Below, piece by piece: positions 54,480 through 64,000 of a stretch of DNA of 64,000 bases. The translations under genes and the position numbers were made by a program. The stretch is from Triangularia verruculosa (lineage: Eukaryota; Ascomycota; Sordariomycetes; Sordariales; Podosporaceae), in the NCBI GenBank assembly GCA_033296885.1, contig MU863958.1, positions 1-64,000 on the forward strand, given 5' to 3'. Each line of letters starts with the position of its first letter. The stretch's first letter is position 1. The notes beneath the pieces are model-generated. The model had not been told where the DNA came from. It worked only from the letters and a program-made list of their open reading frames with translations, and made no database searches.

Positions 54480-56881
54480 ATGTTTGCGCCCGTGGTATGT
54501 TGGGGAGCACAAGAACCTCTGTTAAGACTCAATCGCTAATAATCCAGCAGAGAAGAAGTCTAGCTCTGGCCGCGAGCCGGGGTGGCCGCCAGATCCTCCT
54601 GTCCGCGAGGAATCAGAGACCATTGTCGATTCCTCGAGTGCGCACCGCCGCCTATACCACAACACCACGCCTCCGTCAAGAAGCCTTTCATTCCCAGCTC
54701 GGAAGTGCCCCTCCTCTCCCCTCGGCCAAGTCTGCTACCCAAACCCCGCAAACGTTGACAGAGAAGATCGTCCAGAGATACTCGGTAGGGCTTGCGCCTG
54801 GTAAGACAGTCAAGTCTGGCGACTATGTGACCCTCGCACCACACCACTGCATGACGCACGACAACTCCTGGCCAGTTGCCATGAAGTTCATGTCCATCGG
54901 CGCCTCCAAGATTCACAACAACAGACAGGTCGTCATGACGCTGGACCACGATGTACAGAACAAGAGCGAGGCCAACCTGAAGAAGTATCGTCAGATTGAG
55001 GAGTTTGCTGGCAAGCATGGCGTTGACTTCTACCCTGCTGGTCGGGGTATTGGTCACCAGATTATGGTAGAGGAAGGCTATGCGTGGCCAGGAACTGTTA
55101 CTGTTGCCTCCGACTCCCACAGCAACATGTATGGTGGTGTGGGCTGCCTGGGTACACCAATGGTGCGGACAGATGCTGCCAGTATCTGGGCTACAGGACG
55201 CACCTGGTGGCAAATCCCCCCAATCGCCAAGGTCACCCTTACTGGTATCCTCCCCCCTGGAGTCACTGGCAAGGATGTGATCGTTGCTCTGTGCGGTCTA
55301 TTCAACAATGACGATGTCCTCAACCACGCTATCGAGTTCACTGGTTCCGAGGAGACCCTGCGCAGCATTTCCGTCGATGATCGCCTTGCTATCGCAAACA
55401 TGACCACGGAATGGGGCGCTCTCAGTGGATTGTTCCCTATTGACTCAGTTTTGCAGCAATGGCTCAGAGCCAAGGCGACGACAGCAGCCATGTTCAATCC
55501 CGAGGCCGCGAAGGGCAAGTTCACCCACGAGAAGATCGACGACCTGATCAACAACCAGCTCAGAGCTGATCCTGGCGCGACCTATGCCAAATCTCTCTAC
55601 CTCAACCTTTCCACCCTCTCGCCGTTCGTTGCCGGTCCCAACTCTGTCAAGGTCGCTACGCCCTTGAAGGACCTCGAGGCCCAGGACATTAAGCTTAACA
55701 AGGCCTACCTTGTCTCTTGCACAAATTCTCGTGCTTCGGATATCGCTGCTGCTGCGAATGTTTTCAGAGAGGCTGCCAAGGATGGTGTTATCCCTAAGGT
55801 TGCCGACGGTGTCAAGTTCTACATTGCTGCCGCTTCTACTCTGGAGCAGGCCACTGCTGAGGAGGCAGGTGACTGGCAGGTGCTCCTCGCTGCTGGTGCT
55901 GAGGCCCTCCCCTCGGGCTGCGGTCCTTGCATCGGTCTCGGAACTGGTCTTCTCGAGCCTGGTGAGGTCGGTATCAGTGCCAGCAACCGCAACTTCAAGG
56001 GAAGAATGGGTTCCACCGACGCCAAGGCCTATCTTGCCAGTCCCGAAGTCGTTGCTGCCAGCGCCCTCAAGGGTAAGATTGCCGGCCCAGGCTGGTACCA
56101 AAAGCCAGAAGGCGTCGAGAAGGTCATCATTGGCGAGGGCAATGGGGATGTTGAACATGACAAGGCTATTAGCATCGAGGAGGCTCTCGATAAGCTTATC
56201 GCCCAGGCCGATAGCATGATTGCCAGCGCCGAGAAGGATTTCTCTGGTGGGGAGGCTGCTGCCGAACCCGCCGCCAGCGAAGAGGAGACTCTCACTGAGA
56301 TCTTGCCTGGCTTCCCCGAAAAGATTGAGGGCGAAATTGTCTTCTGCGATGCGGACAACATCAACACCGATGGTATCTACCCCGGCAAGTACACCTACCA
56401 AGACAACGTCACTACCGAAAAGATGGCCGAGGTCTGCATGGAGAACTATGACAAGGAGTTTGGCAAGGCCGCCAAGGAAGGGGATATCCTTGTTTCGGGT
56501 TTCAACTTTGGCTGTGGCAGCTCGCGCGAGCAAGCTGCTACTGCCATCCTGGCCAAGAAGATCCCCCTTGTTGTTTCCGGCAGCTTCGGTAACATCTTCA
56601 GCAGAAATAGCATCAACAACGCGTTGATGGGCGTTGAGGTGCCAAGGCTGGTCGAGAGGCTGAGGGAGACCTTCAAGGCTGATGGCGAGGGTAACAAGAT
56701 GCTTACCCGGAGGACGGGGTGGAAGTTGGTGTGGGATGTCAGGAGGAGCAAGGTCACTGTCACCGAGGGCGAGGGCGGCAAGGAGTGGAGCCAGAAGGTG
56801 GGTGAGCTTCCACCAAATGTGCAGGAGATCATTGCCAGAGGGGGTTTGGAGAAGTGGGTGAAGAGCCAGATTGAGGCGTAA
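54480..56881 (+). CDS. LYS4: Mitochondrial homoaconitase
   Basis: Catalyses conversion of homocitrate/homoaconitate to homoisocitrate in the alpha-aminoadipate pathway of lysine synthesis, in the mitochondrial matrix. A 15-nt first exon (54480-54494, MFAPV) joins exon 2 (54551-56881) by a 56-nt intron with GTATGT donor and CGCTAAT branch, giving 781 residues. Reading through the intron would instead start at an upstream or internal ATG. The presequence (RRSLALAASRGGRQ, TAAYTTTPRLRQ) is Arg/Ser-rich. The aconitase-type core has VTLAPHHCMTHDNSWPV, TVASDSHSNMYGGVG, and the three cluster-ligating cysteines C395 (SCTNSRASD), C462 and C465 (GCGPCIG), which hold a 4Fe-4S cluster. The swivel domain has YPGKYTY, FNFGCGSSREQA and GSFGNIFSRNSINN. 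In Aspergillus lysF is under HapX control; the promoter here has inverted CCAAT boxes but no RWT half-site at the right spacing. Confidence 0.95.
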
Positions 56882-57595
56882 GAGACGTCTCTTTTTATTG
56901 GTGATTTATTTCGATTGTATATAGCATGCATGTATGACGGGCCCTCTTCTTGCAGTTGATACCACTGTTTCTGCATTGGTGGGGTAGGAGCTCACGGAGG
57001 ATTTTCTTCTTTTTGGTTTACATAAAATTTCCGGCACATAAAATTGGGCGGTTACAGTACACAATGAAAGCTAAAATATGAAGTTCATGATGTTCATCAC
57101 ATTGTTTGGGGCTCACACTCCATCCTGTTTGCCTAACATCCGTTGCATTACGATTACTTCGTTACCACCCAGAATCACGACTTGCAACGCACCAAGCAAA
57201 CATTTCAGCAACATAGATATATATTCTAGGACCGATGCGTGTACATGCGGCGGAGTGGTATACTGCGTTTCTTCTCCCATCTCAGGGGTCCCCTTGAGAT
57301 ACTGGATGGGCAATCCTACCTCTATATATGCCAAGCTCGTGCTTTTTCCAGCATGCAAAATGGTGGTATATAACTCCCTAAAACACCCATAATATATCCC
57401 TTGCCTGAAAATGCAAAAAGAAAAAAGATAAAAATCACGCACCACATAGGTAAGAAAATCAAGGAAGCTCGACCAGTTTAGAAACGGGTATCTTTCCAAC
57501 CACCACCACCAGCCATCCACCCTGACATTAATTCCTTTAATCCCGCCATGTGTATATACATCCACATCCTCACATCATTTCCAATCATCCCGCTT
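56882..57595. other. Convergent 3' flanks, no gene seen
   Basis: About 700 nt between LYS4 and the flippase stop. AT-rich, with short frames only; polyadenylation signals of both genes probably lie here. Confidence 0.5.
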
Positions 57596-60500
57596 CTACT
57601 TGGCCCCCTGGATATTGTTGCTGCTGTTATTCTTGTTCAACCGCGCATCCATATACTCATCAATCGGGTTCTCCCTCTCCTCCTCCGCCGGCGGGGTAAA
57701 CTGCCTGCTCAACCGGCTCATGCTCGTCCTGCCCCCAAACTCTGCCGACGACATCCTCCTCACCTGCCCCGGCCTCCCGCCGTTATGATTCCTCGCACTC
57801 CATCCCGGCGTCAGCCCTCCTCCCCCGCCGCCGCTGCTCTCAGGACCCGGACCAGGCGAGCTAGCACTTGTCACCGTCTTCAAAGACGCCACATCGCTCA
57901 GCCCCGGCTTCCTCCCCGCCCCATCATCCATCTCAGCACCGCCAACACCAACTCCCACCGTGCTAGGTCCCCCCTCGCCCTTTTCAAGTTGATGAGCATG
58001 CATGCCCAGCACCTCCATCACCCCCTCCATCGCCTCCATCTCCTGCGCCAGATCCTGATCCGTCGGCCAGAAAGTCCTCCTGACCGCAGCAACCCCAAGC
58101 TCAAACACGCAGAGGGCGGACAACGCGAGGAAGTGAATGATCCACCAGTACTTTTCCTTGCCGTAGCGTTCGAGGAACGAATCCCCAACACTGTACGGGC
58201 CGATCGAGGGCTTGTAGATGACTGCCAGCAAAATATTCCACAGCCACCACCCAAATAGCGACAGGAGCAACCCGAAGAAAATAATCACATTCCTGTTCCG
58301 CACCCGCAGAAAGAGCTTGAGGTTGATAAACACCACCGCCAGCGAGAAGGCCAACGTGCCGACGGTGTAGAGATCCGTCTCGACCGGGTTGGGAGCGAGC
58401 GCGTAGAGATAGTAGACGCAATTGTAGATCATGACTGATTCCGTCACGCCGAGCACCATCCAGTACAGCCAAAGCTTGAAGTTGAAGCCTTGCGACTTTT
58501 GGCCGAACGAGTACAGCTCTGGGACGGCAAGCAACGTCTCGGCGGAGAGATCGGTTTCGAGAATACCGGGGATGATGACGCAGAGGGAGGTGAAGATGGT
58601 GTTGAAGACGGCCAAGCTGGTGGATTCGAAGATCGAGGTGCCGGTGTAGCCGTTGTAGTGTTGGTATTGAGCTTGGATGAGGTAAAAGACGATTTCTTTC
58701 CAAAAGGTGGCGAGGATGTAGTTGCCTGTGCGGGCGTAGCACCAGCGGCCGTGGACGAACAACAGGCGGGACAAGAAACGGAATTGACCGATGGAGTAAT
58801 CAGAGATGCGCGCGGCTTGGGTGCCTTCGCGGCCGTTGATGCCGATACCGAGATGGGCGCATTGAAGCATGGCTACGTCGTTGGCACCGTCGCCGATGGC
58901 CAGAGTAACGGCCGACGGGACTTGGCGGCGGATGCATTTGACAAGGTTGGCTTTCTGGGAGGGCGAGGCGCGACAGCAGATGACGGAGTCAACACGGGCG
59001 ACGAGGTCGAAGAAGAGAAGACGAAGGGTAGGGTCTTCGTCCACTACCGTCAGGGTCTGGCCGTCAATGACTACCACCGAGTGGGGGGCCATGCCACGGC
59101 TGACATCGGTCAAGGTCGCATTGATACGGTCTTGTAAGTCACCGTGGCTGACGTCGAGAATGTAAACCTCGGAGAAAGGCTTGCAGATTCTGGCCGAGTG
59201 GGCGATGTTGATGGCAGTCTCGCGCTTGTCACCAGTCAACATCCAGACCTTGATATTGGCGCGGCGAAGCTGGTCGATCGTCTCGGGGACACCTTGCTGC
59301 AGCTTGTCTTCAATGGCGGTGGCGCCTGCCAGCTCATAGTCCTGCTCAATGATCTCGGCGGCGTTCTCAATACGCTCCTGGCGGTTGACCAGGCTGGTCG
59401 TGGCTTCGAGATAAATCGACTTCCATGTCTTGTACTCTTCCTCTTCCAGGTACCGATACGAGTACATCAACGTCCGCAGACCTTCAGTGGCAAAATCGTC
59501 GATATGCTGGAAGCAGCGCTCAAAAACAGCACCTTCATTCACAGCAAGCTGCTCGTCAACCATTCCATCCAGAGGATCAAACGCAGCAAGACGAGCAAGC
59601 TCCAGTGATCTGTTCCGTGCCATTGACTGCCGTGGAGTTTGATACGCCTCTTCGTTGCCCGGGGCATCCAAACCATCAGCCTCCCGACGAGCAAGCCAGT
59701 TATCAAGACCCTCCGACACCATTGACTTTCGCCAGCTGCTCCCTCGATCCAGGGCCAGCGATCTCCGCATAAGGTCCATGCTGCGACGCTGTGCCGCGGG
59801 GGTCTGTAGACTTGCTCGTCGCTGGAAAGCCTTCTCCTGCTCGACGCTTTTGCGCATGCTAGCTCTCCGTTCAACAGCAGAGGCCGTTTGCATGGCCAGA
59901 GACTTTTGCTTTAGGCGGGGTAAAATAACGCTGTCGGCACCCTTGGTGAAAATGCAGATCCTTCCGTCAGGCATGCGAAGCACGATAGACATGCGCTTCC
60001 GCTTGCTGCTGAACTCGATCACGTCTAAGATCTGATAGGTCTCTTCCGTGTCTGGGCTGGCCCCATGCTCCATTCTGACAGTGACAGATTCCGTGGTTCT
60101 CTTGACAACGGTATACCCGAGCTGTGCAGCAGCTCTCACCAACGCCAACTCATCGGGAGAAGCGGCCTGGTAATCAATCTTACCATTCTCGTCCTCCTCC
60201 GGGAGACATGTGTGGCAGAGTGCCAGGCAAAGTAAGAACTGGCGAGCCTGGCGAGAGAAGGGCGTGTTGGGCTTCTTCTGAATGTAGTCAGTCATCTCAT
60301 CCGTCCTGAGCTCGGGCTGAGCATTTGTCGGACGAGCAGACGACTTCCACCCAGAGAGGGAAGGCCGTTGAGACATGGAGGGACGTCCAGATGTGGAAGG
60401 ACGACCGCCCTCAGGAGCAACATATGACACGTCCACGTCGTGCAGCCATGCTGTGCCCGCCACGCTCATCTTGCGAAACTGCATCAAGTTCTCGGTTAGA

Positions 60501-62542
60501 GTACCCGTCTTGTCGGAAAAGACATAACCAACACAGCCCAAATCTTCCAAAATGGTCGTGGTGTTGAATTTCGCGGGGATGTCGTTGACGTCGTCGTACA
60601 TCTCGACATCATGAAGCAGAAGAAGCTGACCTAGCTTCACTATCTCCAACGAGACGTACATTGACAGGGGAATCAACGTGTTGAGCGCAATCAACATCGA
60701 GATGAAGACGTGGGTCAGCTGAACACTCTCCCCCGACAGATAAAACGCCCTCCACTCCTCCTTCCTGCGCCACCTGGTGTACCCAGCCGTCAGTCCTCCA
60801 GCAAGAACGAAAACAAAAACCACCAACAGCAGCACAATGCGATTGAGCGAGCGTTGCATCTTGGGAGCCTTCGCCCTGACATTCTTGTTGGCGTTCATCC
60901 TGATCTTGCACTCCTCGCCCGTATTTATCACCAACCCCACCGCCTTCTTCGTATTCCTCAACGTCGAACCCCGATACACAACCTCATTCAACGTCAACGG
61001 CCTCGTCTCCCCATCGACCGTCACCTTTCCCTCATAATTATAAAGATCGAGATTTGGATCCTCCGACACAACCTCCGCCTCGACCGCCGCCATACTCGTC
61101 ACCGACGCACAGTGTTTCGCCAGCAATGGACTCGCCCGCTTGCTCTTCAAATTCGTCTCACCATCCAGCGCCATCGTCTCGATATACGCAATCCCATTCT
61201 CGTTCATCGCATGCAGAAGCACGATGTCCGCTGGCACTGGATCGTCCCTCTCCAACTTGATCACATCCCCCACTCTGATGTCCTGCCACTCGGCCCTCAC
61301 CCACTGGCTCGGCTTTTCCACCGCTCCCGCTTCGCTCTCTGTCCCCTTTAGCTCCAAAATATGCATCTCTCCCTCCCCGTTTGCACCCTTGCTCTTCTCC
61401 CTCTTGACGCTGATTAGCCCCCCCAGTTTCCCCTTCTTGTTCCCCCGGCCCTTTCCAGCATCCGGGTCCAACACCCAGGCTCCGCTCCTGTTTTCTTTGA
61501 CGTCAAGTTTATACCTCCTGTAGTCATCCCACCCCTCCTTCGCCATCGACAGCGCCACGAACGCGAGGAGCGGCCCGATGGTGGTGTAGGTGCCCGTCGT
61601 CGAGAGACCAGGGACCATTTGGAGGATACCGATTACCAAAAAGTAAAAGTTCGCCAGCTTCTTAAACTGGAAAAACAACTGTTTGGGGAGGAAACTCCAG
61701 ATGGTGTACCGGGATGATCTGATTGCATTCGAGACGTAGGGCTTGCCCGTGCGTTCGTCTTTGAACGGTTTCCTGCGGGCTCTCCCGGGAGCCAGCTGGA
61801 TATGTCGACCATCCCTGCTGGGAGGGATAGGTTTCTGTCTGAGGAGACCTTCCAATATGTATTTCTTATACAACGGGGTGGTCTTCTTCTTGAAATTATA
61901 CCAGTGTTTCCTCGTCAGTTGGCGGTGGCGAACCTTTTGCCTGGTTAACCAATCGCGAGGAATGTTGGTGTAGCTTGTTCGATCTTCGTCGTCGTCGAGG
62001 GGTGTGATGGGGGTCGCAGAGGTAGCGGGCGCCATGGTGTTCGAAGCAAGCTGTTGAACATCGATATTGCGCCTCTCGTCAAAGGTCTGGCGGGGGCGGG
62101 TTAGGGATATCCTTGACTCTTCTATGCGTGTGACTGCAGGTCGGTAGGCATTTTGCGAGCTGGTGGAGACGCGGCCTGGTGGTTGGTGTTGAGGGGAGAG
62201 GGTGCTGCTCTCCTGGGCTATTTGGGTAGGTGACGGCCCCAGCTGCTGGGATGATTCGATCTTATACAGCCCCGTCCCTACTCTTAGCGGCGGTGGCGGT
62301 CGTCGTGAGGCTTGCGCGCTGTCGAGAGAGTGCCGAGCTCGAGGAACACCGGCGAGTGTTGGGGGAGAGCTCAGGCAAGGTCGCGTAGGCGTGTTTGTCC
62401 CGCTGCGAGAAGGCTCGCCGGACTCTGGGAGAGTAATCTGGGGGACGGGCGAGGTGGGCGTGGGCTGCGAGCTCTGTAACTCGATTTGCTCAAGCCTCGT
62501 CCTGAGCGCCTCTGCGGCGTCATTGTGGCTTCCTGGCGCCAT
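57596..62542 (-). CDS. P4-type ATPase, phospholipid flippase of the Dnf3/DnfC type
   Basis: An aminophospholipid or phosphatidylcholine-type flippase that moves lipids to the cytosolic leaflet of Golgi, endosome or plasma membrane. A single exon encodes 1648 residues. The N-terminal 190 residues are Ser/Pro-rich and disordered. P4 marks are clear: PLYKKYILEGLL, NAIRSSRYTIWSFLPKQLFFQFKKLANFYFL, DGET in the actuator domain (MALDGETNLKSK), the PISL-equivalent IPLSMYVSLEIVKLGQ, and the phosphorylation loop DKTGTLTENLM with D677. GASPDELALVRAA, KGADSVI and the hinge MLTGDKRETAINIAHS follow, then TLAIGDGANDVAMLQ. Ten membrane segments fit. In the nucleotide-binding domain a Ser/Arg-rich insertion (about 892-940) carries at least six basophilic sites. 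The overall sequence recalls yeast Dnf3/Aspergillus DnfC more than Drs2 or Dnf1/2, by inspection only. Confidence 0.93.
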   Translation of the reverse strand: MAPGSHNDAAEALRTRLEQIELQSSQPTPTSPVPQITLPESGEPSRSGTNTPTRPCLSSPPTLAGVPRARHSLDSAQASRRPPPPLRVGTGLYKIESSQQLGPSPTQIAQESSTLSPQHQPPGRVSTSSQNAYRPAVTRIEESRISLTRPRQTFDERRNIDVQQLASNTMAPATSATPITPLDDDEDRTSYTNIPRDWLTRQKVRHRQLTRKHWYNFKKKTTPLYKKYILEGLLRQKPIPPSRDGRHIQLAPGRARRKPFKDERTGKPYVSNAIRSSRYTIWSFLPKQLFFQFKKLANFYFLVIGILQMVPGLSTTGTYTTIGPLLAFVALSMAKEGWDDYRRYKLDVKENRSGAWVLDPDAGKGRGNKKGKLGGLISVKREKSKGANGEGEMHILELKGTESEAGAVEKPSQWVRAEWQDIRVGDVIKLERDDPVPADIVLLHAMNENGIAYIETMALDGETNLKSKRASPLLAKHCASVTSMAAVEAEVVSEDPNLDLYNYEGKVTVDGETRPLTLNEVVYRGSTLRNTKKAVGLVINTGEECKIRMNANKNVRAKAPKMQRSLNRIVLLLVVFVFVLAGGLTAGYTRWRRKEEWRAFYLSGESVQLTHVFISMLIALNTLIPLSMYVSLEIVKLGQLLLLHDVEMYDDVNDIPAKFNTTTILEDLGCVGYVFSDKTGTLTENLMQFRKMSVAGTAWLHDVDVSYVAPEGGRPSTSGRPSMSQRPSLSGWKSSARPTNAQPELRTDEMTDYIQKKPNTPFSRQARQFLLCLALCHTCLPEEDENGKIDYQAASPDELALVRAAAQLGYTVVKRTTESVTVRMEHGASPDTEETYQILDVIEFSSKRKRMSIVLRMPDGRICIFTKGADSVILPRLKQKSLAMQTASAVERRASMRKSVEQEKAFQRRASLQTPAAQRRSMDLMRRSLALDRGSSWRKSMVSEGLDNWLARREADGLDAPGNEEAYQTPRQSMARNRSLELARLAAFDPLDGMVDEQLAVNEGAVFERCFQHIDDFATEGLRTLMYSYRYLEEEEYKTWKSIYLEATTSLVNRQERIENAAEIIEQDYELAGATAIEDKLQQGVPETIDQLRRANIKVWMLTGDKRETAINIAHSARICKPFSEVYILDVSHGDLQDRINATLTDVSRGMAPHSVVVIDGQTLTVVDEDPTLRLLFFDLVARVDSVICCRASPSQKANLVKCIRRQVPSAVTLAIGDGANDVAMLQCAHLGIGINGREGTQAARISDYSIGQFRFLSRLLFVHGRWCYARTGNYILATFWKEIVFYLIQAQYQHYNGYTGTSIFESTSLAVFNTIFTSLCVIIPGILETDLSAETLLAVPELYSFGQKSQGFNFKLWLYWMVLGVTESVMIYNCVYYLYALAPNPVETDLYTVGTLAFSLAVVFINLKLFLRVRNRNVIIFFGLLLSLFGWWLWNILLAVIYKPSIGPYSVGDSFLERYGKEKYWWIIHFLALSALCVFELGVAAVRRTFWPTDQDLAQEMEAMEGVMEVLGMHAHQLEKGEGGPSTVGVGVGGAEMDDGAGRKPGLSDVASLKTVTSASSPGPGPESSGGGGGGLTPGWSARNHNGGRPGQVRRMSSAEFGGRTSMSRLSRQFTPPAEEERENPIDEYMDARLNKNNSSNNIQGAK

Positions 62543-64000
62543 CCCACCGAAATAGTCTAAAGCTGACGGCCTGCGCGCGCAAAGAGAGCTCGGTGGAACA
62601 AAGGGATTGGGGGACGGCGGACTTGGAGGGTGTGTTCAGGGTGCGCCTGGCATGACCCGATTGGTTGTGTCCTTGCGGGAGGACAAAGGGAGGACGTATG
62701 GGAAGAAAACGTGTTGCAAGCAGTGAGGCTGCTTAGGAGGGAGGAGTGTGACAGGAAGCTGGAACACCTCGACGTATCCTGGCGGCTGAAATGCTTGAAA
62801 TCGGATATGCAAGGATCACGGCTGCTTGTCCGTCCCACGTTGTCGCAAACCCCCCTGCACGCGCCGGGTGGTGCGGCTGTGATAAACAGACGTTTGCAAA
62901 GCGATGATGTTGACAATACGTAGAATTCCGAATGGTATACAAGACAGGTGGCCTGTGCAAGTGGTTGGATAGGGAATGCAGCCGGCAGCGGAAACGAGCT
63001 CGACAAGAACAAGAACACGAACACAGCAGCAAAAAAAAAGTTGGCAAGTCAAGACAGCGCCGAGGTCTTCCAAGTCCGCACGGCAAAATGACCCCGCTGG
63101 TTTGTCCGCGCAATCGTCCACCAATGTGGACACCGCCGCGAGTTCGCCATCATCATCGAACCCATCAAATCTGGAGTCCGGCTCCGTTCTGTTATCAAAT
63201 CGCCTCGTGTATCCGGCCTCTACTAAGTTCCCGCTGTATACATCCGTACTCAAACCAACTCTCCTGCCCTCACCGTTCCACAGCACGATCTGGGCTAAAA
63301 CCCACCCGGGAATACACCCACATGCTGGGAATGCACCTCCGTCCGAAAGTCACGGTTAAACATCTTGGCTGACCCTATGAAGTGGCTCCCTCCCTGGATC
63401 CATTCACCGCATTCGAGTTGCCCGTTCGGGCTTCCGTATAAATACTCCCCCCCCCTCTCTCTTCCCACGCACCACCTGACCCAACAACGCCACAACCTGG
63501 AACCAGACACACCGCATCCCAAGAACGGTGTGGACCCCTATCTTTCCCCAAAACTTGGAAGACACTTAATCGCGACGAACGACACACCGCCGTCCAATTT
63601 CTAGCATCCATGGCTTTGGGAACCAGCAGAACGGTTTGACAGCTTGACACGTTGAACAGTTGGTCTATGAACCAGTCCTGCAGCGGTCCCTAACATGGAA
63701 ATATTGCTAGATCTAGCCTGACAGGCGGAAACCAGTCAGGCTGTCACTGTCAGAAATAGTTTTAGCGGCAGGCAACATGATTACATGATGACCTTGCATC
63801 AGATATTGCATCAAAAGATGTTAAAAGGGGGGGCGCAGAACTCCCCGGCTTTCTGCTTTGCTGTGCCCCCTCCTGGCGGCAGATGTCCAGCCGAGAAAGC
63901 TTGGTTGCTTGAGCACCAGCCTTACCAGCATTATTATGGCAAAAGTGTGGTTCTGGTGATATGGAATCTTCCGCTCAATATCAGTGTCCAGGACGTGGAC
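62543..64000. other. Flippase promoter and unresolved right end
   Basis: No gene recognised. TATAAATA lies at 63437-63444 on the plus strand, followed by a C/T-rich stretch, but no convincing coding frame follows before the window ends. Confidence 0.45.
63437..63444 (+). promoter_or_regulatory. TATAAATA, possible core promoter of an unseen gene
   Basis: TATAAATA followed by about 25 nt of C/T-rich sequence. It could drive a transcript running right, but the first downstream ATG (63608) opens only nine codons. Confidence 0.25.

Noticed and set aside
55445..56533. 362-codon antisense frame over homoaconitase
   Set aside because: Shadow of the highly conserved LYS4 coding frame. No family resemblance.

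Overview
The window is nuclear DNA from a filamentous ascomycete, most likely a Sordariomycete (Sordariales-like). This rests on the short GT...AG introns (about 50-95 nt) with GCTAAC/CTGAC-type branch sites, a HapX bZIP iron regulator with four cysteine-rich clusters, an AA9 lytic polysaccharide monooxygenase with a C-terminal CBM1, a fungal NACHT (NLR-like) STAND protein, Zn2Cys6 and GT32 proteins, and proteins closest in type to Neurospora/Podospora families. The genus cannot be named from sequence alone. No CRISPR array, rRNA or convincing tRNA was seen.

Layout. 0-5.5 kb: a secreted acid phosphatase (-) and a divergent CCC1/VIT-type vacuolar iron transporter (+) share a promoter carrying four CACGTG boxes and one CCAAT-N12-RWT site; then a small secreted 8-cysteine protein (-). 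5.6-9.1 kb: an NLR-like NACHT ATPase (-). 10-15.1 kb: a Q-rich prion-like protein (+) and a VIT/vWA protein (+) broken by an apparent 1-nt frameshift. 15.6-22.8 kb: housekeeping block with PNS1 choline-transporter-like (-), cytosolic glutamyl-tRNA synthetase (-), mitochondrial ribosomal protein L1 (+) and COG2 (-). 24.3-26.3 kb: hapX (+). 26.3-30 kb: a 3.7 kb stretch with no recognisable gene. 30-35.6 kb: a giant uncharacterised fungal protein (+). 36.9-43.8 kb: phenylalanyl-tRNA synthetase beta (+), a GT31-like glycosyltransferase (+) and a GT32 MIPC-synthase-type mannosyltransferase (+). 46.9-47.9 kb: AA9-CBM1 LPMO (+). 48.6-49.1 kb: AT-rich degenerate repeats, with a related copy near 11.4 kb. 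50.2-52.5 kb: Zn2Cys6 transcription factor (-). 54.5-56.9 kb: mitochondrial homoaconitase LYS4 (+). 57.6-62.5 kb: P4-ATPase flippase of the Dnf3 type (-). 62.5-64 kb: no gene recognised.

How the genes fit together. Most are independent chromosomal genes rather than a cluster. One thread is iron: the window carries hapX and two classes of gene that HapX/CCAAT-binding complex is known to control in Aspergillus, a vacuolar iron importer and the 4Fe-4S enzyme homoaconitase. The transporter promoter has a match to the published CBC:HapX composite motif, but the genes lie 20-30 kb apart and linkage may be chance. The unusual items are the transporter that appears to lack its cytosolic metal-binding domain, the dispersed degenerate repeat family, the frameshifted vWA gene, and a flippase loop packed with basophilic kinase sites. 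I found no clear evidence of a wholly new multi-gene system.
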